A DNA stretch of 64,000 nucleotides from Flavobacteriales bacterium UBA6772. GTDB lineage: Bacteria > Bacteroidota > Bacteroidia > Flavobacteriales > Flavobacteriaceae. A program made the translations under genes and the position numbers. This document shows, piece by piece, positions 55,638 through 64,000 of this stretch. Below the pieces are notes generated by a model. That model was not told the origin of the DNA. It did not search any database and worked only from the letters and a program-made list of their open reading frames with translations. Numbering within the stretch: position 1 is the first letter of the stretch; every line of letters begins with the position of its first letter. The stretch is from positions 62,001 to 126,000 of the forward strand of contig CAJIYW010000004.1 of NCBI GenBank assembly GCA_905181765.1, given 5' to 3'.

Positions 55638-57263
55638 ATGAAAGTAATAAAACAATCAGGTTTAATAATTTTTCTATTAGGGTTAACTATTTTTGTAGGT
55701 ACAATTTTTACAGGTTCTTTCAATTTAAATCAGTCAGATTTAGATACTTTCATAAAAGAAAAGAATTATAAGAGTACGGTTATAAAAAGTAATTTAGAGA
55801 AAGCCATTGTAACGTCAGAAGATTTAAATATTTTTCAATTCTCAAAACGTGTTATAAAAGCATACGAATCTTCTAATCTTTATTATGACAATCTTATTCA
55901 AAAATATAATAAAGAAAAAAAATGGAAAGAGAAAGGTAAACAATACCAATATAAAATAGGTGGCAAACCACATAGTTTAAGTTTTATACTTGCTAAAAAA
56001 GCAGGAAAAGGCTGGGCAGCTGAAAACACAACCCTTATGTGGTTTTTAACATTTGGTCTTGGCATTATTGGAGCCTTATTATTTATTGTGCCTGATGTTG
56101 TACTTTTAGGGAAACCGGGAATAAAAAATGATGGAATATTTTTAGATGCAGCCACTAACCGAGGTTGGATTGGTTGGTTTGCTTTTGTCTTTTTAGTTAC
56201 TTTTTATATCTTACTTTATTTTTATCCAGACCTCATTGTAAACTGGGTGTTTTTAGTAGACCCAATTAGTGCTTCTATAAGCGGTAATCCAGCAAGCCAA
56301 TGGTTTTTATATGGTTTTTTATATTGTACTGTTATGACAGTTATGGCGGTTAGAATGTATATTAAATATCGTGATAACAAATATCAAATTTTAAGAACTA
56401 CCTCTGTATTGTTTTTTCAAATTGTCTTTGCATTCCTAATTCCAGAAATTTTAGTGCGTTTCGAAAAGCCTTGGTATGATTTTAAAAACGCATTTCCTTT
56501 AGATTATGATTTCTTCTTCAGATGGAATTTAGATGAATTACTATCTAGTGGTGGTTTTGGTTTATTTATTTTAGTTTGGGGTGTTGTATTAACGGTTGTA
56601 GTAGTTCCAGTAATGGTCTATTTCTTTGGAAAAAGATGGTATTGCTCTTGGGTATGTGGTTGCGGTGGTTTGGCAGAAACTTTAGGAGATCCTTACAGAC
56701 AACTCTCAAGTAAAACATTACTTTCTTGGAAGTTCGAACGTATTATAATTCATAGTGTTTTAATTTTTGTATTAGTAATGACTGGTTTTGCTTTGTACAC
56801 TTTCTTCTCTGGTGCGAATCAAGTAATTGGTATTAAGACTCAAACAATTCAGGATATTTATGGCTTTCTAATAGGGTCTATTTTTGCAGGAGTTATTGGT
56901 ACTGGTTTTTATCCAATCTTTGGAAATAGAGTTTGGTGCAGATTTGGTTGCCCTTTAGCCGCATATTTAGGTTTTATTCAACGGTTTAAATCCAAGTTTA
57001 GAATCACTACCAATGGCGGACAATGCATTTCTTGCGGAAATTGCTCTACCTATTGTGAACAAGGAATTGATGTAAGAGCCTATGCACAAAAAGGTGAAAA
57101 CATTGTACGTTCTAGTTGTGTTGGTTGCGGAGTCTGTTCTGCAGTTTGCCCAAGAGGTGTTTTAAAGCTAGAAAACGGCCCTGAAGATGGCAGAATAAAT
57201 CCTACAGAAATCTTACTAGGAAATGATGTCGATTTAATGAATTTCGTAAATCAAAAACAATAA
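55638..57263 (+). CDS. Membrane 4Fe-4S protein, NapH/NosR-like
   Basis: 541 residues with about seven hydrophobic segments and an N-terminal periplasmic-type region (about 30-125). Two cysteine clusters mark the polytopic ferredoxin family: WYCSWVCGCGG and VWCRFGCPLA near the membrane, then two classical 4Fe-4S motifs, CISCGNCSTYC-EQG and CVGCGVCSAVCPRG. The layout matches the C-terminal part of NosR and NapH/CcoG, which move electrons across or along the membrane. With the flavoprotein 3 bases upstream, an electron transfer pair is likely. The acceptor is unknown. Confidence 0.85.
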   Translation: MKVIKQSGLIIFLLGLTIFVGTIFTGSFNLNQSDLDTFIKEKNYKSTVIKSNLEKAIVTSEDLNIFQFSKRVIKAYESSNLYYDNLIQKYNKEKKWKEKGKQYQYKIGGKPHSLSFILAKKAGKGWAAENTTLMWFLTFGLGIIGALLFIVPDVVLLGKPGIKNDGIFLDAATNRGWIGWFAFVFLVTFYILLYFYPDLIVNWVFLVDPISASISGNPASQWFLYGFLYCTVMTVMAVRMYIKYRDNKYQILRTTSVLFFQIVFAFLIPEILVRFEKPWYDFKNAFPLDYDFFFRWNLDELLSSGGFGLFILVWGVVLTVVVVPVMVYFFGKRWYCSWVCGCGGLAETLGDPYRQLSSKTLLSWKFERIIIHSVLIFVLVMTGFALYTFFSGANQVIGIKTQTIQDIYGFLIGSIFAGVIGTGFYPIFGNRVWCRFGCPLAAYLGFIQRFKSKFRITTNGGQCISCGNCSTYCEQGIDVRAYAQKGENIVRSSCVGCGVCSAVCPRGVLKLENGPEDGRINPTEILLGNDVDLMNFVNQKQ

Positions 57264-57327
57264 TATTACCCATCTAAAATCATCAAAAGAAGACAATTTC
57301 TAGGACTATTTAGAAAATAAATATTGG

Positions 57328-57335
57328 TACTTTTG
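57328..57335 (+). promoter_or_regulatory. Promoter -7 box in front of the glycosyltransferase operon
   Basis: TACTTTTG matches TAnnTTTG in the 147-base gap before the first glycosyltransferase, so that run may start its own transcript. Confidence 0.5.
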
Positions 57336-57410
57336 CTATTATTTTTTCATTGAAAAAAGAAATAATTGATAAGGTTTCTTGATATAAAAAAATCTAAATG
57401 ATTTAACAAA

Positions 57411-58103
57411 ATGACTCCAATAATAAAAGTTATTATTCCTGCCTATAATGAACAAGATTCGATAGGGAAAGTTATTGGAGATATTCCTAAAATAGTTGAC
57501 GAAATTATTGTTATTAGCAATGATTCTAATGATAAAACAGCGGAAAATGCAAAAAAAGCTGGCGCAACTGTACTTTTTGAAAAGAGAAAAGGGTACGGTT
57601 ACGCTTGTTTAAAAGGAATGGATTATATTGCACAAAAAGAAAAAACGCCAGAAATTGTTGTTTTTTTAGACGGTGATTATTCTGATTATCCAGAACAATT
57701 AACAACGTTAATAAACCCAATACTAATTGATAATTTAGATTTTGTTGTTGGCGCACGTATCAAAGAACTTAGAGAATTTGGCTCTATGACTCCGCAGCAG
57801 GTTTTTGGTAATTGGCTAGCCACTTTCTTAATGAAGCTTTTCTTTAATGCTAAATTTACAGATCTTGGCCCATTTAGAGCCATAAAATATAATAAATTGT
57901 TAGCACTTAAAATGGAAGATACAACATACGGATGGACTGTTGAAATGCAATTAAAAGCATTGAAACAGCAATTAACGTATAAAGAAGTACCAATGAAATA
58001 TAGAAACAGAATAGGTGTCTCTAAAGTTTCAGGAACGATAAAAGGTAGTATATTAGCAGGCGTGAAAATTTTAGGTTGGATCTTTAAATACAGTTTTAAA
58101 TAA
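57411..58103 (+). CDS. Family 2 glycosyltransferase, dolichyl-phosphate mannose synthase-like
   Basis: 230 residues, GT-A fold without membrane anchors. It shows IKVIIPAYNEQDSIGKVI, the DxD-type VVFLDGDYSDYP, GARIKELREFGSMTPQQVFGN and TDLGPFRAIKY. It resembles GT2 enzymes that put a sugar on a polyprenyl phosphate carrier. The stop overlaps the ATG of the next glycosyltransferase by one base (TAATG). The product could supply sugar for the GT-C enzyme two genes later, which is inference. Confidence 0.87.
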   Translation: MTPIIKVIIPAYNEQDSIGKVIGDIPKIVDEIIVISNDSNDKTAENAKKAGATVLFEKRKGYGYACLKGMDYIAQKEKTPEIVVFLDGDYSDYPEQLTTLINPILIDNLDFVVGARIKELREFGSMTPQQVFGNWLATFLMKLFFNAKFTDLGPFRAIKYNKLLALKMEDTTYGWTVEMQLKALKQQLTYKEVPMKYRNRIGVSKVSGTIKGSILAGVKILGWIFKYSFK

Positions 58104-59593
58104 TGGTTTTAGAATACCTCATTATCTTAGTTTATTCTATGGCTCTTTTGCTTATTTTCATGTACGCATTAGCGCAGCTAAACTTGCTCTTAAATTATTT
58201 AAAAGCAAAAAAAATAATAGATACTTCAGAAAAATTTGATTTCTCAAATTCCGAAGAAATTCCATTTGTAACAATACAATTACCTGTTTACAACGAGTTG
58301 TATGTAATGGAGCGTTTACTCACGAACATTGCAAAAATAGAATACCCTATAGATAAATTAGAAATTCAAGTTTTGGACGATTCTACCGATGAATCTATAG
58401 ATACAACAGCAAAACATATCAAAATAATCCAAGAAAAAGGAATTGATATACAACATATTAGAAGAGACAATAGAAAAGGTTTTAAAGCAGGTGCTTTAAA
58501 AGAAGGTTTAAAAACTGCAAAGGGCAACATTATTGCTATTTTTGATGCAGACTTTTTACCTAAAAAAGATTGGTTACTGCAAACAGTACCCTATTTTAAA
58601 GATACTAAAATTGGGGTTGTTCAAACGCGTTGGGGCCACATCAATAGAGATTATTCTACACTTACAAAAATACAAGCTTTCGCTTTAGATGCTCATTTCA
58701 CATTAGAGCAAGTTGGTAGAAATAGTAAAGGACACTTTATTAACTTTAACGGAACAGCTGGCCTTTGGCGTAAAGAATGTATTTATGACGCCGGTAACTG
58801 GGAAGGAGACACGCTAACAGAAGATTTAGATTTAAGTTACAGAGCGCAGCTAAAAAACTGGAAGTTCAAATATCTAGAACATGTAGAAACTCCAGCAGAA
58901 TTACCGATTATTATTAGTGCTGCTAGATCACAACAATTTAGATGGAATAAGGGTGGCGCAGAGAATTTTCAAAAAATGATGAAACGTGTTATTACCAGTA
59001 AAAACGTTTCTTTTAAAACTAAAATACATAGTTTACTGCACCTTTTAAACAGTTCCATGTTTACTTGTATCTTTTTAGTTGCCGTTTTAAGTATACCTAT
59101 GTTGTATATTAAGAATGAATATGAGCACTTAAAAATGTACTTCTATGTGATGAGTTTCTTTGTAATAAGCTCACTTATTTTCTTTATATGTTATTGGTAT
59201 ATGTACAAAAACACCTATGGTGGTGGTTTTAAAAATTTTATTATTTATATCGGTGCTTTTTTTACTTTTTTCTCAATTGCAATGGGGTTTTCTTTACATA
59301 ATACCGTTGCAGTATTAGAAGGCCATTTTGGTAAAAAAAGTGAATTTGTAAGAACACCAAAATTTAATATACAAACATTAAAAGATGGTTGGAAAAAAAA
59401 CAAATACATAAAAACAAAACCTTCTGTGCATGTTATTCTAGAAGGACTTTTAGCAATTTATTTTATTTTTGGTATGTATAGCGCTTTTATCGTTGGTGAT
59501 CAAGGTGGAGATTTCGGACTTTTCCCTTTCCATTTCATGCTTTTTATAGGCTTTAGCTATGTGTTTTTTAAGTCTGTGTTTTCAAAAGCATAA
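58103..59593 (+). CDS. Processive-type family 2 glycosyltransferase, membrane
   Basis: 496 residues with an N-terminal helix, a GT2 domain (TIQLPVYNELYVMERLL, VLDDSTDESID, AIFDADFLPK, and the QQFRWNKG form of the QxxRW motif) and four to five C-terminal helices. This is the architecture of cellulose- and ceramide-type synthases: DDS, DAD, the TED of LTEDLDLSYR, and QxxRW. Such enzymes polymerise or attach sugar at the inner membrane. It is coupled by one-base overlaps on both sides. Glycan identity unknown. Confidence 0.9.
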   Translation: MVLEYLIILVYSMALLLIFMYALAQLNLLLNYLKAKKIIDTSEKFDFSNSEEIPFVTIQLPVYNELYVMERLLTNIAKIEYPIDKLEIQVLDDSTDESIDTTAKHIKIIQEKGIDIQHIRRDNRKGFKAGALKEGLKTAKGNIIAIFDADFLPKKDWLLQTVPYFKDTKIGVVQTRWGHINRDYSTLTKIQAFALDAHFTLEQVGRNSKGHFINFNGTAGLWRKECIYDAGNWEGDTLTEDLDLSYRAQLKNWKFKYLEHVETPAELPIIISAARSQQFRWNKGGAENFQKMMKRVITSKNVSFKTKIHSLLHLLNSSMFTCIFLVAVLSIPMLYIKNEYEHLKMYFYVMSFFVISSLIFFICYWYMYKNTYGGGFKNFIIYIGAFFTFFSIAMGFSLHNTVAVLEGHFGKKSEFVRTPKFNIQTLKDGWKKNKYIKTKPSVHVILEGLLAIYFIFGMYSAFIVGDQGGDFGLFPFHFMLFIGFSYVFFKSVFSKA

Positions 59594-60999
59594 TGTCTTT
59601 ATTTAAAAAACATAGCACTCTTTTAGTAATTATTTTAAGTCTAGTTTTTTATTTTTTCTTTGCATATTTTTTAGAAAGAACTCAATTCTATATTGTTTCT
59701 TTTTTATGGATTGCCTTATTTAGTAGTTTTTATCTATTACTACAAAATAAAAATAGTTCCTTCAACACTTTGCTAATAATTGGCATACTATTTCGTTGCA
59801 TATTTTTATTTGCAACCCCAAATTTATCCCAAGATTTTTATCGATTTATCTGGGATGGCCGAATGCTTATAAATGGTTTTAACCCATATCTATCCTTGCC
59901 AGAAACCTTCATTCAGCTAAACTTACAACCCATTGCAGAAGCTTCCATTTTATATGATGGTATGGGCGAATTGAATGGCAGCCATTATACCAATTATCCG
60001 CCATTAAATCAATTTTGCTTTTTTATTGCTGCCTTGTTTGCTAATAAGAGTATTTTTGTATCTATAATTGTGCTTAGAGTCTTGATTATTTTAGCAGATA
60101 TAGGAATTCTATATTTTGGGAAAAAGTTATTAGAACGCTTAAATTTACCTATCAAAAATATTTTTTGGTATCTTTTAAATCCGTTTATAATTATAGAAAT
60201 GACTGGCAATCTGCATTTCGAACCTGTTATGCTATTTTTCTTAATTTGGGCACTCTATAAATTACATCAACAGCAATGGATCTTAGCAGCTATCTTAATA
60301 GGTTGCTCGGTTTCTGTAAAATTAATTCCGCTATTATTTTTACCCCTATTTTTCCAATGGTTTATATCTCAGAACAAAAATGGAACAGAAATAAAGAACT
60401 CCGAAAGTCATAAAGAATTTATTTTATCAAAATTTTCACTATTTAAGATTGCAAAACTATCCCTGTTTTATGTCATTATTCTAACTACAACAATCCTATT
60501 ATTTCTTCCTTTCTACACTCCAGAACTCATCGGAAATTATTCTAACTCTGTCAGTTTATGGTTCAAAGATTTTGAATTTAATGCAAGCTTTTACTATATA
60601 TTTAGAGAAATAGGATATCTATTTAGTGGGTATAATGAAATTGCTTTTATTGGAAAAACAACAATAGTATTATCAGTTTTATTTTTATTGTATGTTACTT
60701 TTTTTAGAAGAAACAAAACATTTGTTCAATTAATTACAGCTATGTTATTTGGTTTGTGTTTTTACTATTTTACGGCCACAACTGTTCATCCTTGGTACTT
60801 GGCAACTCCTTTAATTTTATGTGTTTTTACAAAATATAAATTCCCAATAATTTGGACTTTAGTAATAATCTTAACCTACCAAGCATATGCAAACAATCCT
60901 TGGAAAGAAAATTTATGGTTTGTATTTATAGAATATCTAATTGTATTTTCATTCTTAATTTATGAGATTTTGTATCAATTAAAGTTGAAGAAATTGTAA
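59593..60999 (+). CDS. GT-C type membrane mannosyltransferase-like protein
   Basis: 468 residues, strongly hydrophobic with about ten helices. It has a GT-C pattern: ATPNLSQDFYRFIWDGRMLI carries an acidic loop after an early helix, and NPYLSLPE and SHYTNYPPLNQF follow. These enzymes use polyprenyl-phosphate-linked sugars as donors, which suits the DPM-like gene two positions upstream. The ATG overlaps the stop of the preceding gene (TAATG), so the three glycosyltransferases form one translational unit. Specific sugar not determinable. Confidence 0.8.
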   Translation: MSLFKKHSTLLVIILSLVFYFFFAYFLERTQFYIVSFLWIALFSSFYLLLQNKNSSFNTLLIIGILFRCIFLFATPNLSQDFYRFIWDGRMLINGFNPYLSLPETFIQLNLQPIAEASILYDGMGELNGSHYTNYPPLNQFCFFIAALFANKSIFVSIIVLRVLIILADIGILYFGKKLLERLNLPIKNIFWYLLNPFIIIEMTGNLHFEPVMLFFLIWALYKLHQQQWILAAILIGCSVSVKLIPLLFLPLFFQWFISQNKNGTEIKNSESHKEFILSKFSLFKIAKLSLFYVIILTTTILLFLPFYTPELIGNYSNSVSLWFKDFEFNASFYYIFREIGYLFSGYNEIAFIGKTTIVLSVLFLLYVTFFRRNKTFVQLITAMLFGLCFYYFTATTVHPWYLATPLILCVFTKYKFPIIWTLVIILTYQAYANNPWKENLWFVFIEYLIVFSFLIYEILYQLKLKKL

Positions 61000-61065
61000 A
61001 ATAACAAGGTTCTTCTTCATATCTGATGAGTTTTTCGTATTTTGCCAACCTATACCTTAATTTAT

Positions 61066-62094
61066 ATGAAAAGACTTACTATAAAAGACATAGCTAAAGA
61101 ATTTAGTGTTTCTATTTCAACAGTATCTAAAGCCCTGAATGACAGCTATGAAATTAGTGTAAGTACAAAAGAAAAGATACAGAAATATGCTAAAGAGAAT
61201 AACTACAAGCCAAACTTTAACGCACTTAGTTTAAAGAATAGGCAGACAAAAACTATTGGAATTATTATTCCTAACATGTTAAACTACTTCTTTGCTCAGG
61301 TTTTTAATGGTATTGAAAAAGTAGCAAATGAAAAAGGATATAAAATAATTTCTTGTATTTCAAACGAATCTTATACAAAAGAAGTAGAAACAATGGAAAT
61401 GCTTTCTAATGGAAGTATCGATGGTTTTATACTTTCTTTAGCTGAAGAAACAGTTTTAAAAAACGATTTTAAACATTGTGATGAAATATTAGAAAACGGA
61501 ACACCTATTGTAATGTTTGATAGAGTGGCAGAAACAATACACTGTGATAAAGTAATTACAGACGACTTTAAAGGAGCTTCAAAAACTGTAAAATATTTAG
61601 CAAAATCTGGTAGTAAAAATATCGCATTTATTTCTACCATCAGTAATTTAGAGATTGGTAAAAAAAGGCATCAAGGATATTTAAAAGGATTAGAGAAAGC
61701 AGGTTTACCTGTAAATAATAATCTTATTATAAATATAACAGATGAAGATTATAAAAAGTACGAAAGTATTTTAGCCCCAGTTTTTAATTCAAATGATATT
61801 GATGCAGTTATAGCAACAGATGAGTCTTCTGCGATTGCAGCCATGAAAACGGCTCAAAAAATGGGACTTAAAGTACCAGAAAACTTTTCTGTAGTCTGTT
61901 TTTCTAACGGAATTTTAGCAAGACATTCTCAACCCAAAATGACTACTGTGAGTCAGCATGGAGAAAAAATGGGAGCTACTGCTGCTAAACTATTAATTGA
62001 TCGTTTAGAAAATAAATCTGACGAAAAAGAAGAAATGAAAACTGTAATTATAAAAACAGATTTAGTAGAACGTAATTCTACTAAGAAATCTTAA
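61066..62094 (+). CDS. LacI family transcriptional regulator
   Basis: 342 residues from ATG 61066 (MKRLTIKDIAKEFSVSISTVSKALNDS); a TTG at 61042 lies too far upstream of the helix-turn-helix. The DNA-binding HTH and hinge are at 1-60 and the periplasmic-binding-protein-like effector domain at 61-340 (TIGIIIPNMLNYFFAQVFNG; PIVMFDRVAE). Such regulators usually sense a sugar or nucleoside. The HAD phosphatase starts 3 bases after its stop, and no transporter is adjacent, so the target regulon is unclear. Confidence 0.92.
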   Translation: MKRLTIKDIAKEFSVSISTVSKALNDSYEISVSTKEKIQKYAKENNYKPNFNALSLKNRQTKTIGIIIPNMLNYFFAQVFNGIEKVANEKGYKIISCISNESYTKEVETMEMLSNGSIDGFILSLAEETVLKNDFKHCDEILENGTPIVMFDRVAETIHCDKVITDDFKGASKTVKYLAKSGSKNIAFISTISNLEIGKKRHQGYLKGLEKAGLPVNNNLIINITDEDYKKYESILAPVFNSNDIDAVIATDESSAIAAMKTAQKMGLKVPENFSVVCFSNGILARHSQPKMTTVSQHGEKMGATAAKLLIDRLENKSDEKEEMKTVIIKTDLVERNSTKKS

Positions 62095-62097
62095 TTC

Positions 62098-62907
62098 ATG
62101 GATTTAAGTAAAGTGAAATTAGTAGTTTCTGATATGGACGGAACCTTACTAAATTCTAAAGGTGAAGTAAGTGCTCTTTTCTTTGATCTTTTTAAAAAAT
62201 TACAAAAACAGAACATACTTTTTTGCGCTGCTAGTGGACGACAATACCACAGCATTGTAAATAAATTAGCCACTATTAAAAACGAAATATATGTTATAGC
62301 AGAAAACGGAGCAATTGCAAAAAAAGGAGCTGAAGTTTTACTTTTAAAATCTTTAAACACTAAAAAAGTAACAGATATTATTCCTGTTCTGAGAAATATT
62401 AAAGACACGCATATTGTTTTATGTTCCCAAGATACTGCCTATATAGAGAGTAAAGACGAAACTTTTATCAACTTATTTCAAGAATATTATAACAATTTTA
62501 AAATAGTTGATAATTTAATTGAAATTGCTAAAACTACTTCAATTCTTAAAATTGCCGTATATCATTTTTCATCTTCAGAAGAATTTATTTACCCAGTAAT
62601 AAAACACTTAACTGCAGATTATTTAATAAAAATTTCTGGACAAAATTGGTTAGATCTTTCTGACGATAAAGCAAATAAAGGTGATGCTTTGAAGGAGGTT
62701 CAAAAGCTATTGGATATTTCTAAAGAAGAAACGATGGTTTTTGGAGATTATCATAACGATATTGAAATGCTGCAAGAAGCCACTTATAGTTTTGCCATGA
62801 AAAATGCGCATAGAGACATTACAGCAATTGCAAATTACACTACAGAAAGTAATAATAACTTTGGAGTTGAACGTGTTTTAGAGAAGTTAGTGCAAGTTCA
62901 TTCCTAA
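62098..62907 (+). CDS. Cof-type HAD-IIB phosphatase
   Basis: 269 residues. The HAD nucleophile is in VVSDMDGTLLNSKG (DxDGT), motif II in FCAASGRQY, and the metal-binding acid motif in VFGDYHNDIEMLQ; an alpha/beta cap fills the centre. Family members dephosphorylate sugar phosphates or flavin/PLP intermediates. It is co-transcribed with the LacI regulator. Its stop codon overlaps the stop of the convergent nitrilase gene by two bases, so no terminator separates them. Confidence 0.9.
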   Translation: MDLSKVKLVVSDMDGTLLNSKGEVSALFFDLFKKLQKQNILFCAASGRQYHSIVNKLATIKNEIYVIAENGAIAKKGAEVLLLKSLNTKKVTDIIPVLRNIKDTHIVLCSQDTAYIESKDETFINLFQEYYNNFKIVDNLIEIAKTTSILKIAVYHFSSSEEFIYPVIKHLTADYLIKISGQNWLDLSDDKANKGDALKEVQKLLDISKEETMVFGDYHNDIEMLQEATYSFAMKNAHRDITAIANYTTESNNNFGVERVLEKLVQVHS

Positions 62908-63857
62908 TCATCATAAGATACCGTACTTTGTCTTTCTCTATTTACATTCAATTTCGTAACATCTGGTCTTGAGTAATGCCCAACAACATCAAAGTTTTGT
63001 CTTTCTTCTAAAACACGATTAAAATCTAAAGTTTCTATAATTAAACCTTCTTTATTAATTACAGGCGCTACCAGCCATTCTCCGTCTGGAGAAGCAATAC
63101 AAGAACCTCCATTTGCTAATACCTCTGGTGCATTTTTTACTATTGTATTATAATGAGGAACTTCTTCAGGGAAATCTGATTTCGCCATTAAGCTAGATAC
63201 AGAAATAACAAAAGACCTAGATTCTCTTGCAATAAATCTAGTAATATCTTTGGTATTATGGTCGCTACCTGGCCAAACGGCAATGTGTAAATTTTCTCCT
63301 AAACCATACAAGGCAGTTCTTGGCAACGGCATCCAGTTTTCCCAACAATTCAATCCACCAAGGGTAAATTCTTTTAAAGTATGTACTTGCAAACCATTTC
63401 CATCTCCAGGAGCCCAAGTTAAACGTTCATCATACGTTGGTTGTAACTTTCTATGCACAGACTTTATGATTCCTCCTTCATTTATATACACCAAAGAAGC
63501 GTAAAGACTATGTCCGCCTCTGTTTTGTGCACGCTCCATAATTCCTAAATAAATAGCAATATTGTGTTCTTTAGCCAAAGAACAAATGGAATCTAACTCT
63601 CCTTTTTCTATAGTTACAGAATTACGAATGTAATGTGCATGAATTTCTTTTTGCTTTTTAGAATTCCATTCTGAAGCATTTGTTAAGGAAGTCCAAAATG
63701 GGTAACCAGGCAACAATGCTTCACCGAAAACAATCAGTTCACAATTTTCTTTTGCAGCTTCTAAAATAGATTTCTCAATCTTTTCTATGGTTTTTTCTTT
63801 GTTTAACCAAACTGGTGAAATTTGTGCTAGTGCTACTTTTAGTAAATTATTTTTCAT
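62904..63857 (-). CDS. Nitrilase / carbon-nitrogen hydrolase family protein
   Basis: 317 residues of the nitrilase superfamily. The Glu-Lys-Cys triad is visible as GEALLPGYPFW (Glu about 46), HRKLQPTYDERLTW (Lys about 134) and GGLNCWENWMPL (Cys about 166). The NCWEN context is the nitrilase branch (nitrile hydrolysis) rather than amidase, and similar genes are called nitrilase or aliphatic amidase. It may release ammonia from nitriles of algal or microbial origin; the substrate is unknown. Confidence 0.9.
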   Translation of the reverse strand: MKNNLLKVALAQISPVWLNKEKTIEKIEKSILEAAKENCELIVFGEALLPGYPFWTSLTNASEWNSKKQKEIHAHYIRNSVTIEKGELDSICSLAKEHNIAIYLGIMERAQNRGGHSLYASLVYINEGGIIKSVHRKLQPTYDERLTWAPGDGNGLQVHTLKEFTLGGLNCWENWMPLPRTALYGLGENLHIAVWPGSDHNTKDITRFIARESRSFVISVSSLMAKSDFPEEVPHYNTIVKNAPEVLANGGSCIASPDGEWLVAPVINKEGLIIETLDFNRVLEERQNFDVVGHYSRPDVTKLNVNRERQSTVSYDD

Positions 63858-63860
63858 TTT

Positions 63861-64000
63861 TTATATTTCTATTGACACTACCAAACCTTCATTGCTCCTC
63901 ACATTAAAAACAGTTTGATCTTCAAAAATTAAATATTGCCCTTTTAAACCTACTAACCTTCCTTTGTAAGAGGGCGTTTTTATTAAATTTAAGCTTTTTG
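63861..64000 (-). CDS. DUF2797 protein, C-terminal end (truncated by window edge)
   Basis: The last 45 or so codons of a minus-strand gene that continues past the window. The visible tail reads GRLVGLKGQYLIFEDQTVFN then VRSNEGLVVSIEI and stops at TAA 63861. I recognise the end of the DUF2797 family, small proteins of unknown function found in Bacteroidota. The start is outside the window. Confidence 0.75.
   Translation of the reverse strand, partial: KSLNLIKTPSYKGRLVGLKGQYLIFEDQTVFNVRSNEGLVVSIEI

Noticed and set aside
61042..61065. TTG start of the LacI regulator
   Set aside because: The helix-turn-helix begins right after the ATG at 61066, as in other family members.
62904..62907. Overlap of the HAD and nitrilase genes as a sign of misannotation
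   Set aside because: Both ends are conserved family termini; the stop codons simply overlap in a convergent pair.

Overview
The window comes from a low-GC, AT-rich member of the Bacteroidota, most likely a marine Flavobacteriaceae of the Polaribacter/Tenacibaculum type. The signs are: a TonB-dependent receptor tail ending in an aromatic residue; many SPII lipoproteins; TAnnTTTG promoter boxes with little Shine-Dalgarno signal; a fused SecDF; a hypoxanthine phosphoribosyltransferase-adenylate kinase fusion; DUF6588 and DUF2797 proteins; and an arsenosugar gene set. No tRNA, rRNA, CRISPR array or insertion sequence was seen. The genus is inferred, not proven.

Layout. 1-5.0 kb: end of an outer-membrane receptor, then an M28 peptidase, a DoxX-like protein, an amidohydrolase and an FKBP isomerase. 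5.0-12.8 kb (minus strand): a complete tryptophan operon, trpL-trpE-trpG-trpD-(59-aa membrane protein)-trpC-trpF-trpB-DUF3050-trpA. 12.8-18.0 kb (minus): a tRNA-dependent amidotransferase operon, gatC-gatA-gatB::aspS, in which GatB and aspartyl-tRNA synthetase are one 1113-residue protein. 18.4-28.3 kb (plus): gyrB (broken by one extra base), a DUF6588 protein, mdh, secDF, hpt-adk and obg. 28.3-36.5 kb: a frameshifted lipoprotein, a DUF456 protein, a candidate small RNA, lysS, two tiny membrane proteins, rsmG, a desaturase, an aminotransferase and a PhnA-type protein. 36.6-46.4 kb: nitroreductase, penicillin acylase-like protein, DegT aminotransferase, galE, M16 peptidase and fabD. 46.7-50.9 kb: an arsenosugar operon (carboxymuconolactone decarboxylase-like protein, ArsS, ArsM, glycosyltransferase, purine nucleoside phosphorylase). 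50.9-64 kb: phosphatase, a duplicated-domain lipoprotein, a GH113-like protein, a redox/Fe-S plus glycosyltransferase operon, a LacI regulator with a HAD phosphatase, a nitrilase-type hydrolase and the end of a DUF2797 gene.

The most striking result is a pair of leader-peptide attenuators with the same design. In front of trpE, a TATTTTTG promoter box is followed by a 16-codon leader, MSITTKNTWWWNSLNS, then a segment that can pair with the first arm of an intrinsic terminator, then the terminator. In front of gatC the same architecture recurs with a 15-codon leader, MRINNNNRNFNNPNL, in which 8 of 15 codons are Asn. The AspRS half of the fusion has His where discriminating enzymes such as the E. 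coli one have Leu30, a mark of non-discriminating AspRS. Together these suggest that the cell makes Asn-tRNA(Asn) by transamidation, that the charging enzyme is covalently tied to the amidotransferase, and that the operon is switched on when Asn-tRNA(Asn) is scarce. This is inference from sequence; I know of no description of such a circuit.

Other points of interest are the two non-trp genes embedded in the trp operon, single-base frameshifts in gyrB and in the 28.4 kb lipoprotein, a candidate structured RNA divergent from lysS, and a GatB-AspRS linker that looks like a translated intergenic spacer.
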